From Deltaproteobacteria bacterium (lineage in GTDB: Bacteria; Myxococcota_A; Polyangia; JAAYKL01), in contig JAFGQN010000234.1 of NCBI GenBank assembly GCA_016935665.1, positions 1-64,000 on the forward strand: a stretch of DNA of 64,000 nucleotides, written 5' to 3'. The first letter of the stretch is position 1, and every line of letters begins with the position of its first letter. Made by a program: the position numbers and the translations under genes. Positions 44,312 through 53,654 of this stretch are shown here, one piece after another. Under the pieces are notes generated by a model. The model was not told where the DNA came from. It saw only the letters and a list, made by a program, of their open reading frames with translations, and did no database searches.

Positions 44312-46204
44312 ATGAAGCGAAATATCACTCTCCATATCATCACCCCGGCTGCAATTTCGATGCTGCTGTTCGCCGGTACCTTTGCGTTTGTGGTGATGCC
44401 ATTCATTGAGGAACAGCTGGTGGCCAAAAAGCGCGAGACCCTTCGCGATGTGGCAACGAGCGTCTGGAGTATCCTGGACCAATATTATAATGATGCCAAG
44501 TATGGACAGATGACAATGGCGGAAGCACAGCACAAAGCCATGTCAATCATTCGCAACATTCGATACGGTCCGGAGGGGAAAGATTACATCTGGATAAACG
44601 ACATGACGCCCAAGATGCTGATGCATCCGTATCGGGATGAGCTGGAGGGCTCAAATGTCAAGGACTTCAAGGATCCGGACGGCCACTATCTGTTTCGGGA
44701 TTTTGTGAAGACGGTTCAAAAAAAAGGCGAGGGCTATGTAGACTACGTGTGGCAGTGGCAGGATGATACAGGCAGAGTGTCATCCAAGGTATCTTTTGTG
44801 AAGGGCTTTGAACCATGGGGCTGGGTTATCGGCACCGGGATATATGTCGAGGATGTCAAATATGCCATCCGCAATATTACCCGGCGGCTCGTATATTTTT
44901 TTCTGGCAATTATCACCATTTTAATAGGCCTGTCATTCTATATCGTCGTACAGGGGGTTCGACTGGAAACAGAACGTCATCTGGCGGAAGTGGGACGCAT
45001 CCATTCGGAACGACGCCTGTCGGACATCATCAGTTTTCTACCAGACGCCACTTTTGTGGTAAATCGGGATCGAAAAATCATTGCATGGAACAGAGCCATG
45101 GAACAGATGACGGGGCTTCGGGAAACGGAAATACTTGGAAAAGACTCGACCATGTATACGCCCGTATTCTTCTCTCACCGGCGCAAACTGCTCATCGACC
45201 TGATTTTCACTCCGGAAAACATCGCCGAATATGCGCGAACATATATTCGTTTCCAGCAGGAAGGCCAAACAGTGGCCGGAGAAATTTTTGCACCGCGACT
45301 GGGTCGGGAAGGCAAGTATTTATACAGTGTGGCCTGCCCGCTCTACGATGAAAACAACGTCATCGTTGGCGCCATCGAATCCATGCGCGACATCACCGAA
45401 CGGGTGAAAATTCAGGAACGATTGATTCATTCGGAGAAAATGCTCTCCATCGGCGGACTGGCCGCAGGGATGGCTCACGAAATCAATAATCCGCTGGCGG
45501 GAATCATCCACAATGCAGAGCTGGTACAAATGCGCATTACAAAAAACAGCGCCAAAAACCGCAAAGTGGCACACGAGGCGGGCGTCAGCTTCGATGATAT
45601 TCTGGGCTATTCTGAAAAAAGGGGCATTCCCTCGCTGATTAAGAATGTGATGTCATCGGCGCGGCGGGCCGCTCAGATTGTGGATAACATGCTGGGATTT
45701 GCCCGCAAGTCAGAAACGGTGAAGCAGACCGTGGATATTTCCACACTGCTTGATGATACCCTGGAGCTGGCAAAAACAAATTTCAACATAAAAAAACGAT
45801 TCGATTTTCGCAAAATCAATATCATCAAGGAATACGCACCGCTGCTGCCTCATGTATCCTGTGAGAGCGCCAAAATTCAACAGGTGTTTTTAAACATCCT
45901 TCAAAACGCAGCCTATGCCATGACCCAACACAACTCGACATTGCAGCAGTTGACCCTGCGCACTGAGAACGAGAATGATCGCTACATTCGTGTGGAAATT
46001 GAAGACACTGGCCCCGGTATCCCCGAAGAATTGCAACAACGGGTGTTTGAACCCTTTTTCACAACCAAGGAAGTGGGTGACGGGACCGGTCTGGGGCTTT
46101 CGATTTCGTACTTCATCATCACCGAAAACCACAACGGCACCCTCGACGTCCGCTCCGGAAAGGACGGGGGCAGCAACTTCATCCTCCGACTACCACTGGA
46201 TTAG
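44312..46204 (+). CDS. Membrane histidine kinase with single-Cache sensor and PAS domain
   Basis: 630 residues. TM1 at about residues 8-30, a periplasmic sCache_2 domain with its signature (YGPEGKDYIWINDMTPKMLM, PDGHYLFRDF, KGFEPWGWVIGTGIYV), TM2 at about 200-222, a cytosolic PAS domain (FLPDATFVVNRDRKIIAWNR), HisKA with GGLAAGMAHEINNPLAGIIH, and HATPase with DTGPGIP and [11 protein letters not shown]. Start ATG 44312; a GTG two codons earlier is possible and no good ribosome-binding site is visible. sCache_2 domains usually bind small carboxylates or similar ligands outside the cell. No response regulator is adjacent, so the partner lies elsewhere. Its NPL-type H-box is typical of NtrB-like kinases, which often serve sigma-54 activators. 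Confidence 0.93.
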   Translation: MKRNITLHIITPAAISMLLFAGTFAFVVMPFIEEQLVAKKRETLRDVATSVWSILDQYYNDAKYGQMTMAEAQHKAMSIIRNIRYGPEGKDYIWINDMTPKMLMHPYRDELEGSNVKDFKDPDGHYLFRDFVKTVQKKGEGYVDYVWQWQDDTGRVSSKVSFVKGFEPWGWVIGTGIYVEDVKYAIRNITRRLVYFFLAIITILIGLSFYIVVQGVRLETERHLAEVGRIHSERRLSDIISFLPDATFVVNRDRKIIAWNRAMEQMTGLRETEILGKDSTMYTPVFFSHRRKLLIDLIFTPENIAEYARTYIRFQQEGQTVAGEIFAPRLGREGKYLYSVACPLYDENNVIVGAIESMRDITERVKIQERLIHSEKMLSIGGLAAGMAHEINNPLAGIIHNAELVQMRITKNSAKNRKVAHEAGVSFDDILGYSEKRGIPSLIKNVMSSARRAAQIVDNMLGFARKSETVKQTVDISTLLDDTLELAKTNFNIKKRFDFRKINIIKEYAPLLPHVSCESAKIQQVFLNILQNAAYAMTQHNSTLQQLTLRTENENDRYIRVEIEDTGPGIPEELQQRVFEPFFTTKEVGDGTGLGLSISYFIITENHNGTLDVRSGKDGGSNFILRLPLD

Positions 46205-46236
46205 TTTTTTACCGGCTAAACGAACCTCAATTCGGT

Positions 46237-47427
46237 TCAGTTCAGTTCAATCATTAAAGCAATACCTTCACCGCCACCGATACACAGAGCAGCCACTCCT
46301 CGCTTTCCGCCAAGATACTTCAGAGAGGAAATGAGCGTCGCCACTATCCGGGCGCCCGATGCACCGATGGGATGCCCGAGTGCCACCGCGCCGCCAAGGG
46401 GATTCACTATATCTTCGCTCAGTTTCAATCTATCGATTGCCAAAAGAGGGACCGCACTGAATGCTTCATTGATCTCGATGCAATCAATGTCACCTTGGCC
46501 CAAACCGGTTTTTTCGAGCAGCTTTTCCACGGCCATGGCCGGTGTCAGTGGAAAATTTCCCGGTTGTGTAGCCACTGTGCTCCAACCGACAATGCGTGCA
46601 ACAGAAGTTAATCCGTTCTCATCACATCCTTCGGCGCTGGCCAGCAACAATGCCGCAGCGCCATCATTAATGGACGATGCATTGCCAGCGGTAATTGTAC
46701 CATGCTGACTGTCGAAAGCCGGACGCAGGTTTGGCATTTTTTCGCGATTGAACAATCCCGGCCCCTCATCTTCCAATATCTGTCGTTCCCCTTTTTTCGT
46801 TTTTATCGAAACGGGTACAATTTCATCATTGAATCGGCCGTTCTGCTGGGCATTCAACGCCCGCTCATATGACCGAATGGCAAATGCATCCTGGCGCTCT
46901 CTGGAAATTCCGTACGCGTTGACCACACGTTCGCAAATGGTTCCCATATGCAGATTTTCATAGGGATCCCACAATCCGTCGTGAATCAGTAAATCTGCCA
47001 AACCAGTGGCGGGCACCCCCAGACCATATCCCTGTCGCGCGCGCGGCAGCGCGTACATCGCCTGGGTCATATTCTCCATACCGCCAGCCACTGCCAGCTC
47101 ATATTCACCACAAATCATCGCCAGAGACGCCGAAACCACAGCCTGCATTCCGGAACCGCACACTCTGTTTACGGTGGTACAATTCACCGACGAATCGCCA
47201 CCGCCTTTCAACCAGGCCTGTCTCGCAGGCGCCTGACCAAGCCCGCCCTGAAGAACGCACCCCATGATACATTCCCCAACCTTTTTCGCGCCGGCGCCGG
47301 CGCGCTGAAGTGTTTCCTGAATAACCGTTGCCCCCAATTCAACAGCTGGTGTGTGCGAATACCCCCCATGAAAATTTCCAATCGGGGTTCTAAGCGCTGA
47401 ACAGATATGTATTTCTCGTTTTTGCAT
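46237..47427 (-). CDS. Acetyl-CoA acetyltransferase (thiolase)
   Basis: 396 residues. The nucleophilic Cys lies in NRVCGSGMQAV, the second Cys in CIGGGEG and the His in GHPIGASGARI; NEAFSAV is also present. All four thiolase signature regions are intact. It condenses or cleaves acetoacetyl-CoA or a longer 3-ketoacyl-CoA; the spacing and the AGYSHTPAVELG-type N-terminus (here GGYSHTPAVELG) fit the degradative/biosynthetic AtoB class. ATG 47427 is preferred to the TTG just before it; GAGGGA lies 3 nt upstream. It converges with the Cache kinase gene. A short inverted repeat (GAACC-N6-GGTTC) lies between the two stops and could be a weak terminator. No other fatty-acid or PHB genes are nearby. 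Confidence 0.93.
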   Translation of the reverse strand: MQKREIHICSALRTPIGNFHGGYSHTPAVELGATVIQETLQRAGAGAKKVGECIMGCVLQGGLGQAPARQAWLKGGGDSSVNCTTVNRVCGSGMQAVVSASLAMICGEYELAVAGGMENMTQAMYALPRARQGYGLGVPATGLADLLIHDGLWDPYENLHMGTICERVVNAYGISRERQDAFAIRSYERALNAQQNGRFNDEIVPVSIKTKKGERQILEDEGPGLFNREKMPNLRPAFDSQHGTITAGNASSINDGAAALLLASAEGCDENGLTSVARIVGWSTVATQPGNFPLTPAMAVEKLLEKTGLGQGDIDCIEINEAFSAVPLLAIDRLKLSEDIVNPLGGAVALGHPIGASGARIVATLISSLKYLGGKRGVAALCIGGGEGIALMIELN

Positions 47428-47517
47428 CAATCCCTCAAATCATCTTTTGCGTTTTTTTTCAAGAGATGAATGCCAGAAGAAATTCCAATTCGGCAAAGAG
47501 GCAAAGAAATGATGCCG

Positions 47518-48324
47518 TTAAGCGGTCCAGTTTACGGTGGTAACCGCGGACAGCACGCTGCTGTAGGCTTTTTGAGCGCCTGTGGTTCTCGCTTTTTCGG
47601 AAATGGCAGAAAAACCTGCGGACGCTCCATCCGCAGACACGAGGTTATCGGAAACCGGTTTTGAATGATTGCCCTCGTTGGGATGAACCTCCGACGACTG
47701 AGCCTGGCCTCCCTGCTCCCTCTGCTCAACATTCTGCTGACTTATTTCCCGTTGTGCGGAGGCCTGTTTCTGCGATGCCTCGGCGGCGACTCTGTGATCC
47801 TGAGACGAAGGTGATGCCGGGGCCAGAGCCGCTCTAATCACCACCTGCATTTTTGCCACAGTCGCTTCGGGGGTCTGCTCATTTGAAACGCTGATGGACA
47901 CGTCCCCTCCCACCGCGTAGCGCATTCCATCCGGGCCTGTCTGATAATCAAAAGAGGCGCCGCTTACGGCATATTGCCCCGCAGCCGCAAGATGCGCCGC
48001 TTCATGAGCGCGCACTTCAGCATCGCGGGCTTTGAGTTTTTCAACTTCCCGCTGTTCTTCCTCACTCAGCTGTTGCCCACCTGCGTTGTTACGGGATGAC
48101 TGTTTCTGCGATGACAGCGCAGAGGTCCGCTCGGTCTCGTTTTTGGGCTGAATCTGCGAAGTTCGAGAATCCAGGTGGTTGCCATTGGTTTCAGCAGCGG
48201 ATCTGGCGTGGGCGGCTTTTTCGTGGGTTGATTGCTGGTGGCCAGTAACAGTCTGAGCCCTGACCAAAGAAGATGTGGCCACCGGGCGGGTATATATTAT
48301 ACCAACTGGCGAAATACTCATGGA
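47518..48324 (-). CDS. Putative metalloprotease of the SprA/CJM1_0395 type
   Basis: 268 residues. The N-terminal third and the C-terminal third are Gln/Ser/Glu-rich and probably disordered. The core reads EEQREVEKLKARDAEVRAHE followed by AAHLAAAG, containing a zincin-like HEAAH motif, then SGASFDYQTGPDGMRYAVGG and DVSISVS. This core is shared by a bacterial family annotated as putative metalloproteases (SprA-related), whose activity is not well established. ATG 48324 is used; GGAA lies 5 nt upstream, and the ORF extends with no support to a GTG at 48369. No signal peptide. Confidence 0.78.
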   Translation of the reverse strand, partial: SMSISPVGIIYTRPVATSSLVRAQTVTGHQQSTHEKAAHARSAAETNGNHLDSRTSQIQPKNETERTSALSSQKQSSRNNAGGQQLSEEEQREVEKLKARDAEVRAHEAAHLAAAGQYAVSGASFDYQTGPDGMRYAVGGDVSISVSNEQTPEATVAKMQVVIRAALAPASPSSQDHRVAAEASQKQASAQREISQQNVEQREQGGQAQSSEVHPNEGNHSKPVSDNLVSADGASAGFSAISEKARTTGAQKAYSSVLSAVTTVNWTA

Positions 48325-48439
48325 AATTCCATATTCAGTTCCTGATGCACACTTCCTGACATCAGTCACAACAACTCACGCGCCGCCACCGCCGGGAAAC
48401 GCTGTACTATACGTCGGCAAATACAATTGAAAATTTATG

Positions 48440-48468
48440 TTACAACGTAAAAAAACTTCGATTATAGT
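48440..48468 (+). promoter_or_regulatory. Sigma-70-type promoter
   Basis: TTACAA (48440-48445), a 17-bp spacer and TATAGT (48463-48468), about 60 bp upstream of the GTG start of the next rightward gene. Both hexamers are good matches and the spacing is ideal. Confidence 0.6.
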
Positions 48469-48527
48469 AAAAGTATTCGTTATTTCATCGCTCACTACCG
48501 CACTTAAGCGGCGACAGGAGGAATGTT

Positions 48528-49448
48528 GTGAGAATAAAAAATCGGCTTACAGAACTGCTTATCGCTTGTATTTTAACCTTTTCAACCGCTGTTTTCGCGC
48601 AGGAAAATGTGCCCCAACCACCATCCGGCAACGCAGAGGCCATCCCTTCAGCGGACGCGGCCCCCGCCACGTCTTCCACCGCGACAACGCAGTCGGCCTG
48701 CATTCCCAAATGTCGCTCCGGTTATATTTGCCACGCAGGAATGTGCATCCCTGCCTGCAATCCGCCGTGTGGTCAAGGATTTCTATGCACCGCCGATGGC
48801 GAATGCGTCGCACAACAGCAGGCAGTGATGACGCCTGCCATAGCACCGCCGCCACCGTCTCCGCATTTGGTTGCGAGACAACAGGCGCGGGAACGAAAAC
48901 TGCGCATTCGCCAGCAGCGTCTGGATGAGGTGAAAAAAATCCGCATTGGAATTCACATGGACTGGCAATGGGCCTTCTCAGAGATTTACCGCGCCGGATT
49001 CATGGGAAATCTGGGATTTCAAAAAAACATTGGCAATTCATTCGCGCTTCGCGCCAGAATGGGAGGGATGCTCGGATACGCCCGTCCCCACATGTTCAGT
49101 ACCGCGGATAAAACCGGGTGCTGGGCCGCCAATGTGGATATAGCCCCCCTGTTTGGCCCGTTGGGTTCGTTCTACATCGGCCCTTCATTCTGGTTTACCT
49201 ATTATTGGCACAACAAAAACAAACTGAAAAACAGTGATTTCGATATTTATGATACAGAGGAATACGAAAAAGCCAATAACGGCCCCATCGGGGGGCTGGC
49301 TCTCGACATGGGCGTCATCACCGGGGAGAAGGGAAACCTTGGTATCAACTGGCGAATAAAAACGGCTCTCTTTAACGAAGAGGATGACGATGATACCGTT
49401 ATCATTTTCGAATTCGGCCTGGCGTACCACTTCAGTGTCAGCGACTGA
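48528..49448 (+). CDS. Secreted Cys-rich/outer-membrane beta-rich protein
   Basis: 306 residues. Signal peptide (cleavage near AVFAQ-ENVP), a Pro/Ala-rich linker, a compact eight-Cys segment (CIPKCRSGYICHAGMC, then CNPPCGQGFLCTADGEC) with spacing like the small disulfide knots seen in myxobacterial surface proteins, another Pro-rich linker, a helical stretch rich in Arg/Gln, and a C-terminal half of alternating strands (IRIGIHMDWQWAFSEIYRAG to FEFGLAYHFSVSD) that looks like an eight-stranded outer-membrane barrel. GTG 48528 is supported by AGGAGG 6-7 nt upstream. Function unknown. Confidence 0.82.
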   Translation: MRIKNRLTELLIACILTFSTAVFAQENVPQPPSGNAEAIPSADAAPATSSTATTQSACIPKCRSGYICHAGMCIPACNPPCGQGFLCTADGECVAQQQAVMTPAIAPPPPSPHLVARQQARERKLRIRQQRLDEVKKIRIGIHMDWQWAFSEIYRAGFMGNLGFQKNIGNSFALRARMGGMLGYARPHMFSTADKTGCWAANVDIAPLFGPLGSFYIGPSFWFTYYWHNKNKLKNSDFDIYDTEEYEKANNGPIGGLALDMGVITGEKGNLGINWRIKTALFNEEDDDDTVIIFEFGLAYHFSVSD

Positions 49449-49582
49449 TTTCCCATGCCACATCACTAAACTATCCTGGTCCCTGGTCGTATGACTAAAT
49501 AAGAGCGATTGATTTCACATATGGATACAGTCGTACGCAATCCGTTTCCCCGAACATATGACGCTCAACGATGGGATAAAAA

Positions 49583-50842
49583 ATGACACAGATACCGGTT
49601 CAAATGTTGAAGCCCGGGATGACCATTGCGACAGATGTTCAGAACCGGCGTGGTCAGATACTTATCCCGTCCGGGGTCCGTATTACGGAAAAGCACATGC
49701 GGGGAATGAAAATCTGGGGGATAGAATCGGTAGATGTACAGCCGGAGGATTTGGATGCGGAGACACTCTCGCAATCACTTCCAAATGCGGAAGCCCCAAA
49801 CGAATCGGAACTGGATTCATATCTTTCCCACCTGTTTGTTCACAACATGGACAACATGCAGCATCCATTTATATTGGAGCTGGAAGAACTGTGCAGAGAT
49901 GTTTTCACCCGGAAAGGTATTCCAAAAAACACTTCACAACTGGCGGTGGCAGATACACCCGCGCCAACCGAGACACGGTCCAGAGACGAGCTCAAAAGCA
50001 CCGCACTGCTGATGAAAAAAAGCAAAAACCTCGCTTCACCGCCGGATATCTACGCCAAACTGATGGAAGCCATGGAGCGCAGCAGCAGCTCTTCCAGCAG
50101 TATTGCCGCCGTCATCGAGAACGATCCCGGACTGACGGCCCGCCTGTTGCGGATTGTAAACAGCGCATTCTATTCCTTTCCCACTCCCATTGAGACCATT
50201 TCCCGCGCCATTACCATTGTGGGAACCGATGAGCTGCGCAACATGGTGCTGGTCACTTCTGTGATAAAACAGTTCAGCAATGGGCTGGAAGGTCTGTTGG
50301 ATATGGAGCAGTTCTGGCGTCATAGTATCGCCTGTGCTCTTTTCTCCAAGAACATCGCGGTAATGCGCAACGACCAGAATGCCGAGCGCTTCTTCACTAC
50401 CGGTCTCCTGCACGATATCGGACGCCTGATTATGTATCTGGAGTTGCCCGGCGAAATGGTGGCACTGTTCAAAGAAACGCCGGATGACGACCGGGACCTT
50501 TACCGGAAAGAGCGTATGGAATTCGGTTTTACCCACGCACAGATGGGAAAGGATTTAGCCGAAAGCTGGCGCCTGTCTCCACGTCAGGCGGAAGCGATTC
50601 AGTTGCATCACGCGCCCAAAGGCGCCAGGCGATTTCCCCTGGACACTGCCATTTTGCATGTGGCGGACATTCTTACCAATGCGTTGCGCATCGGAACCAG
50701 CGGTAGTCTGCGGATTCCACAGTTTGTGCCGGATACATATGAACAACTCCGATTTCGGCCAGGCGCACTGGCCAGACTTAGTCAGGATGTGGAGCGTGAA
50801 GTGTCCGAACTGATTCGCGCGTTCCATGAGAAAAAACAATGA
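49583..50842 (+). CDS. HDOD-domain signalling protein
   Basis: 419 residues. An N-terminal segment ([20 protein letters not shown]) resembles the DUF3391-like start seen on HD-GYP proteins. An HDOD domain at about residues 150-350 follows, with [59 protein letters not shown] and [15 protein letters not shown] proteins are non-catalytic relatives of HD phosphohydrolases that serve as signalling scaffolds. Its stop overlaps the start of a hybrid kinase by 4 nt, so the two are translationally coupled and probably act in one pathway. ATG 49583 has no strong ribosome-binding site. Confidence 0.9.
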   Translation: MTQIPVQMLKPGMTIATDVQNRRGQILIPSGVRITEKHMRGMKIWGIESVDVQPEDLDAETLSQSLPNAEAPNESELDSYLSHLFVHNMDNMQHPFILELEELCRDVFTRKGIPKNTSQLAVADTPAPTETRSRDELKSTALLMKKSKNLASPPDIYAKLMEAMERSSSSSSSIAAVIENDPGLTARLLRIVNSAFYSFPTPIETISRAITIVGTDELRNMVLVTSVIKQFSNGLEGLLDMEQFWRHSIACALFSKNIAVMRNDQNAERFFTTGLLHDIGRLIMYLELPGEMVALFKETPDDDRDLYRKERMEFGFTHAQMGKDLAESWRLSPRQAEAIQLHHAPKGARRFPLDTAILHVADILTNALRIGTSGSLRIPQFVPDTYEQLRFRPGALARLSQDVEREVSELIRAFHEKKQ

Positions 50843-53499
50843 TGGAAAGCAGCGAAACTGAAAAAAGTTCCCCTCGCCCAGTTGCCCCGTCAGGACCGCC
50901 GCAAAGCTACCTCGCTGTACTCGAAAACCTGAACTCGCTGGTCGCATTTTTCGTCAACATTCAATCGGCATACACCGCCGACAACAAAGGACCTCATTCG
51001 TCGTATGAGGAACTCATCGGTTTTCTTCGGCAAACTGCATCCTTTGAAGCAGCGGGGATTGTGTTGCTGGACGACAATCTGCTGGATGTCGAACTGCCTT
51101 ACTGCTTCCCCGAAAGCCATCGATGTGCGCTCACAAAGGAACTCGATTCCCTGATTGAGAGGGATCTGTTTGCCTGGGCACTCAACCAGAATCATGTGGT
51201 ACAGATTCCAACCCACGATGATGAAAAAAATATTGTACTCGGTCTAATGGCCACGTCCCAGCGAACATACGGCATGGTGATTGGGGTACTTAATGAAAAA
51301 CTAATTTCGGAGCCAGACAAACGCATGTTCTCCATCGCTTGCCTGACAACGGCCATCACTGTCGAAAATCTACAGCTCACTCGAGAAATCCGCACCTGGA
51401 ATGAAGACCTGCAACACCAGGTGGAGAAACGGACGGAAGCGCTTGAAGCCACCACGCGCAAATTAAAAAAAACAGTGGAAATTGCCAACGCGGCCGCGCT
51501 GGAAGCACAGCAGGCGAATCAGGCGAAAAGTGATTTCCTCGCCAAAATGAGCCACGAAATCCGAACACCCATGAACGGTGTCCTGGGCATGACTCAGTTG
51601 CTGCTCAATACGAAACTGGATCAGCGACAACACATGTATGCCAATACCATTCGTGACAGTGCAGATGGGCTATTAACGATCATCAACGATATTCTGGATT
51701 TTTCCAAAGTGGAAGCCGGAAAGCTGGAGTTGGCAGACTCTGAATTCGATATTCGGCAAGTGTTGGAGGAGATGTTGGATTTACTGTCCCCCAAAGCCGC
51801 ACAAAAAGACATCGAGCTGATTCTCAATGTCGATCCCCTTATCCCCGAACGTCTTGTGGGCGACCCCGTTCGCCTCAGACAGGTTGTGGTTAATCTGGCC
51901 GGAAACGCTGTTAAATTTACCCAAAGGGGACATGTTCTCGTCAAAGTGACGCAAATCCGCCCGCCCGATACCCACGTTCACCTGAAATTCCAGATTGAAG
52001 ACACTGGCATTGGCATTGCTCAAAACCGAATCGCATCATTGTTTCAGCCGTTTGTTCAGGCGGACAGTTCCATAACCAGGCAGTTTGAAGGAACTGGCCT
52101 TGGATTATCCATTTCGAGACAACTGCTGGCACTGATGAACAGCACCATCGACGTGGATAGTGTAGAGGGAAAAGGCAGTCAATTTCATTTCGAATTACAG
52201 CTGCCGCTGGCGAGGGCAGACAAGACTGCAAAACTGGTGCAACAGTTAAAGAACAAACACTTCCTATCGCTTTGGTGCAGCCCCGAACTGGAGTCACAAA
52301 TATCAGCGATGATCGAATATGCCGGAGGAGAGTTATTTTCGACAAGGGATTCTCTTTCCGCATTCAAACAGTTGGCAACATCTGCAGCCGATCCGAATTT
52401 TGCAGCTATGCTGATAAATGTGGACAGCAACAAAATTGAAGAAGTGCTCGGTTTCATTCATTCAGTGCAGGAAGAATCAAACCTTGCGGATAGACATCTG
52501 CTTCTGCTGCAGAACCAAAGCGAGGAGCCCCTCTCCCCGTTTCGGGAACTCGCGCCCTCGTTGAATGTCCTGTATAAACCCATCAAACATCGGGAATTGA
52601 TCGCCGCACTCGGTACCCTTTCAGGGGTCGATACCACAGCGTCGGACCTCATTATCCGCAATTCCGTGTCTCCTGACAATGCATTGGAAACGGACAATTA
52701 TGAATCGCTGGTCCCTCGCCATGTCCTCGTGGTTGATGACAACGAAACCAACAGACTGGTGACATCCGAAATGCTGAGACTTCTGGGACATACGTTTGAT
52801 TGCGCGGTCAATGGGATGGATGCACTGAAAAAACTCTCATCCGACGAATACGATTTGGTATTAATGGATGTACAGATGCCCCAGATGGATGGCATGGAAG
52901 CCACCAGACGCATCCGGCGAAATGCATCTGGAGTACTCCCCGCCGCTATTCCCATTATTGCCATGACAGCGCATGCCATGAAAGGTGACAGGGAAAAAAT
53001 GATGGAATCCGGAATGAACGAATATCTCAGCAAACCGATAGAGGGCGAAGCACTGCAGGAGGTATTGCGAAGCATCTTCGCGCTAAAAGATAAATCAGCG
53101 CGGGCCCCGCAACCCACATCTGCCGAACCAGATATCTGGAAGGAATTGCCGCTTTTCGATGAATCGGAATTTCTAGGCAGAATAATGGGACGAAGAGACG
53201 TTATGGAACGCGTATTGGATGTGTTTGTGGAGACCATTCCGGTTCAGATTCAGCAATTACACAAGTGTCTCGCAGAGAACGAACTTGTGGAGGCGGCTGC
53301 TTTTGCGCATACGCTGAAGGGCGCAGCGCTCAATGTCAGCAGTCCGGTATTGGGGAACATCGCGCTGGAGATTGAAACCGCCTGCAAAAACAACAAACCG
53401 GCAGATGCCGAGCGGTACAGAAAAAATTTCGATGGGGCGTTCACGCGATTTAAAGATTTTGTAAGGACCCATTTTCAAAGAATATCTCCAACTCCATGA
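50839..53499 (+). CDS. Hybrid histidine kinase with GAF-like sensor, two receivers and Hpt
   Basis: 886 residues, cytosolic. N-terminal GAF-like domain (about 30-200), a coiled coil ([20 protein letters not shown]), HisKA with [20 protein letters not shown], HATPase ([16 protein letters not shown]), a receiver-like domain that lacks the usual acidic pocket ([20 protein letters not shown]), a second intact receiver ([13 protein letters not shown], acceptor in [13 protein letters not shown]), and a C-terminal Hpt with the phospho-accepting His in [13 protein letters not shown]. It therefore contains a full phosphorelay except for the final regulator. ATG 50839 overlaps the HDOD gene stop (ATGA). 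Confidence 0.94.
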   Translation: MMESSETEKSSPRPVAPSGPPQSYLAVLENLNSLVAFFVNIQSAYTADNKGPHSSYEELIGFLRQTASFEAAGIVLLDDNLLDVELPYCFPESHRCALTKELDSLIERDLFAWALNQNHVVQIPTHDDEKNIVLGLMATSQRTYGMVIGVLNEKLISEPDKRMFSIACLTTAITVENLQLTREIRTWNEDLQHQVEKRTEALEATTRKLKKTVEIANAAALEAQQANQAKSDFLAKMSHEIRTPMNGVLGMTQLLLNTKLDQRQHMYANTIRDSADGLLTIINDILDFSKVEAGKLELADSEFDIRQVLEEMLDLLSPKAAQKDIELILNVDPLIPERLVGDPVRLRQVVVNLAGNAVKFTQRGHVLVKVTQIRPPDTHVHLKFQIEDTGIGIAQNRIASLFQPFVQADSSITRQFEGTGLGLSISRQLLALMNSTIDVDSVEGKGSQFHFELQLPLARADKTAKLVQQLKNKHFLSLWCSPELESQISAMIEYAGGELFSTRDSLSAFKQLATSAADPNFAAMLINVDSNKIEEVLGFIHSVQEESNLADRHLLLLQNQSEEPLSPFRELAPSLNVLYKPIKHRELIAALGTLSGVDTTASDLIIRNSVSPDNALETDNYESLVPRHVLVVDDNETNRLVTSEMLRLLGHTFDCAVNGMDALKKLSSDEYDLVLMDVQMPQMDGMEATRRIRRNASGVLPAAIPIIAMTAHAMKGDREKMMESGMNEYLSKPIEGEALQEVLRSIFALKDKSARAPQPTSAEPDIWKELPLFDESEFLGRIMGRRDVMERVLDVFVETIPVQIQQLHKCLAENELVEAAAFAHTLKGAALNVSSPVLGNIALEIETACKNNKPADAERYRKNFDGAFTRFKDFVRTHFQRISPTP

Positions 53500-53654
53500 A
53501 GGGTAAAAGATAATGTGCACACTAATTTGCGACAACTTCTTCTGATTAAAGCATAATTAACAGAAATTCAATCATACGACCTGCGACAGAAACTGTTTTT
53601 CAATTATATCTGATGCGGATTGACAGCCGGTGTGTTTCACCTCATAAGGAGGCT

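Noticed and set aside
46205-46236. Bidirectional terminator between the Cache kinase and thiolase genes
   Set aside because: The GAACC/GGTTC stem is only 5 bp and lacks a clear T-tract; noted only as weak.
53613-53654. Upstream extension of the AspT/YidE-type transporter
   Set aside because: The extension has no hydrophobic or family-like sequence and the AAGGAGG site lies just before ATG 53655.
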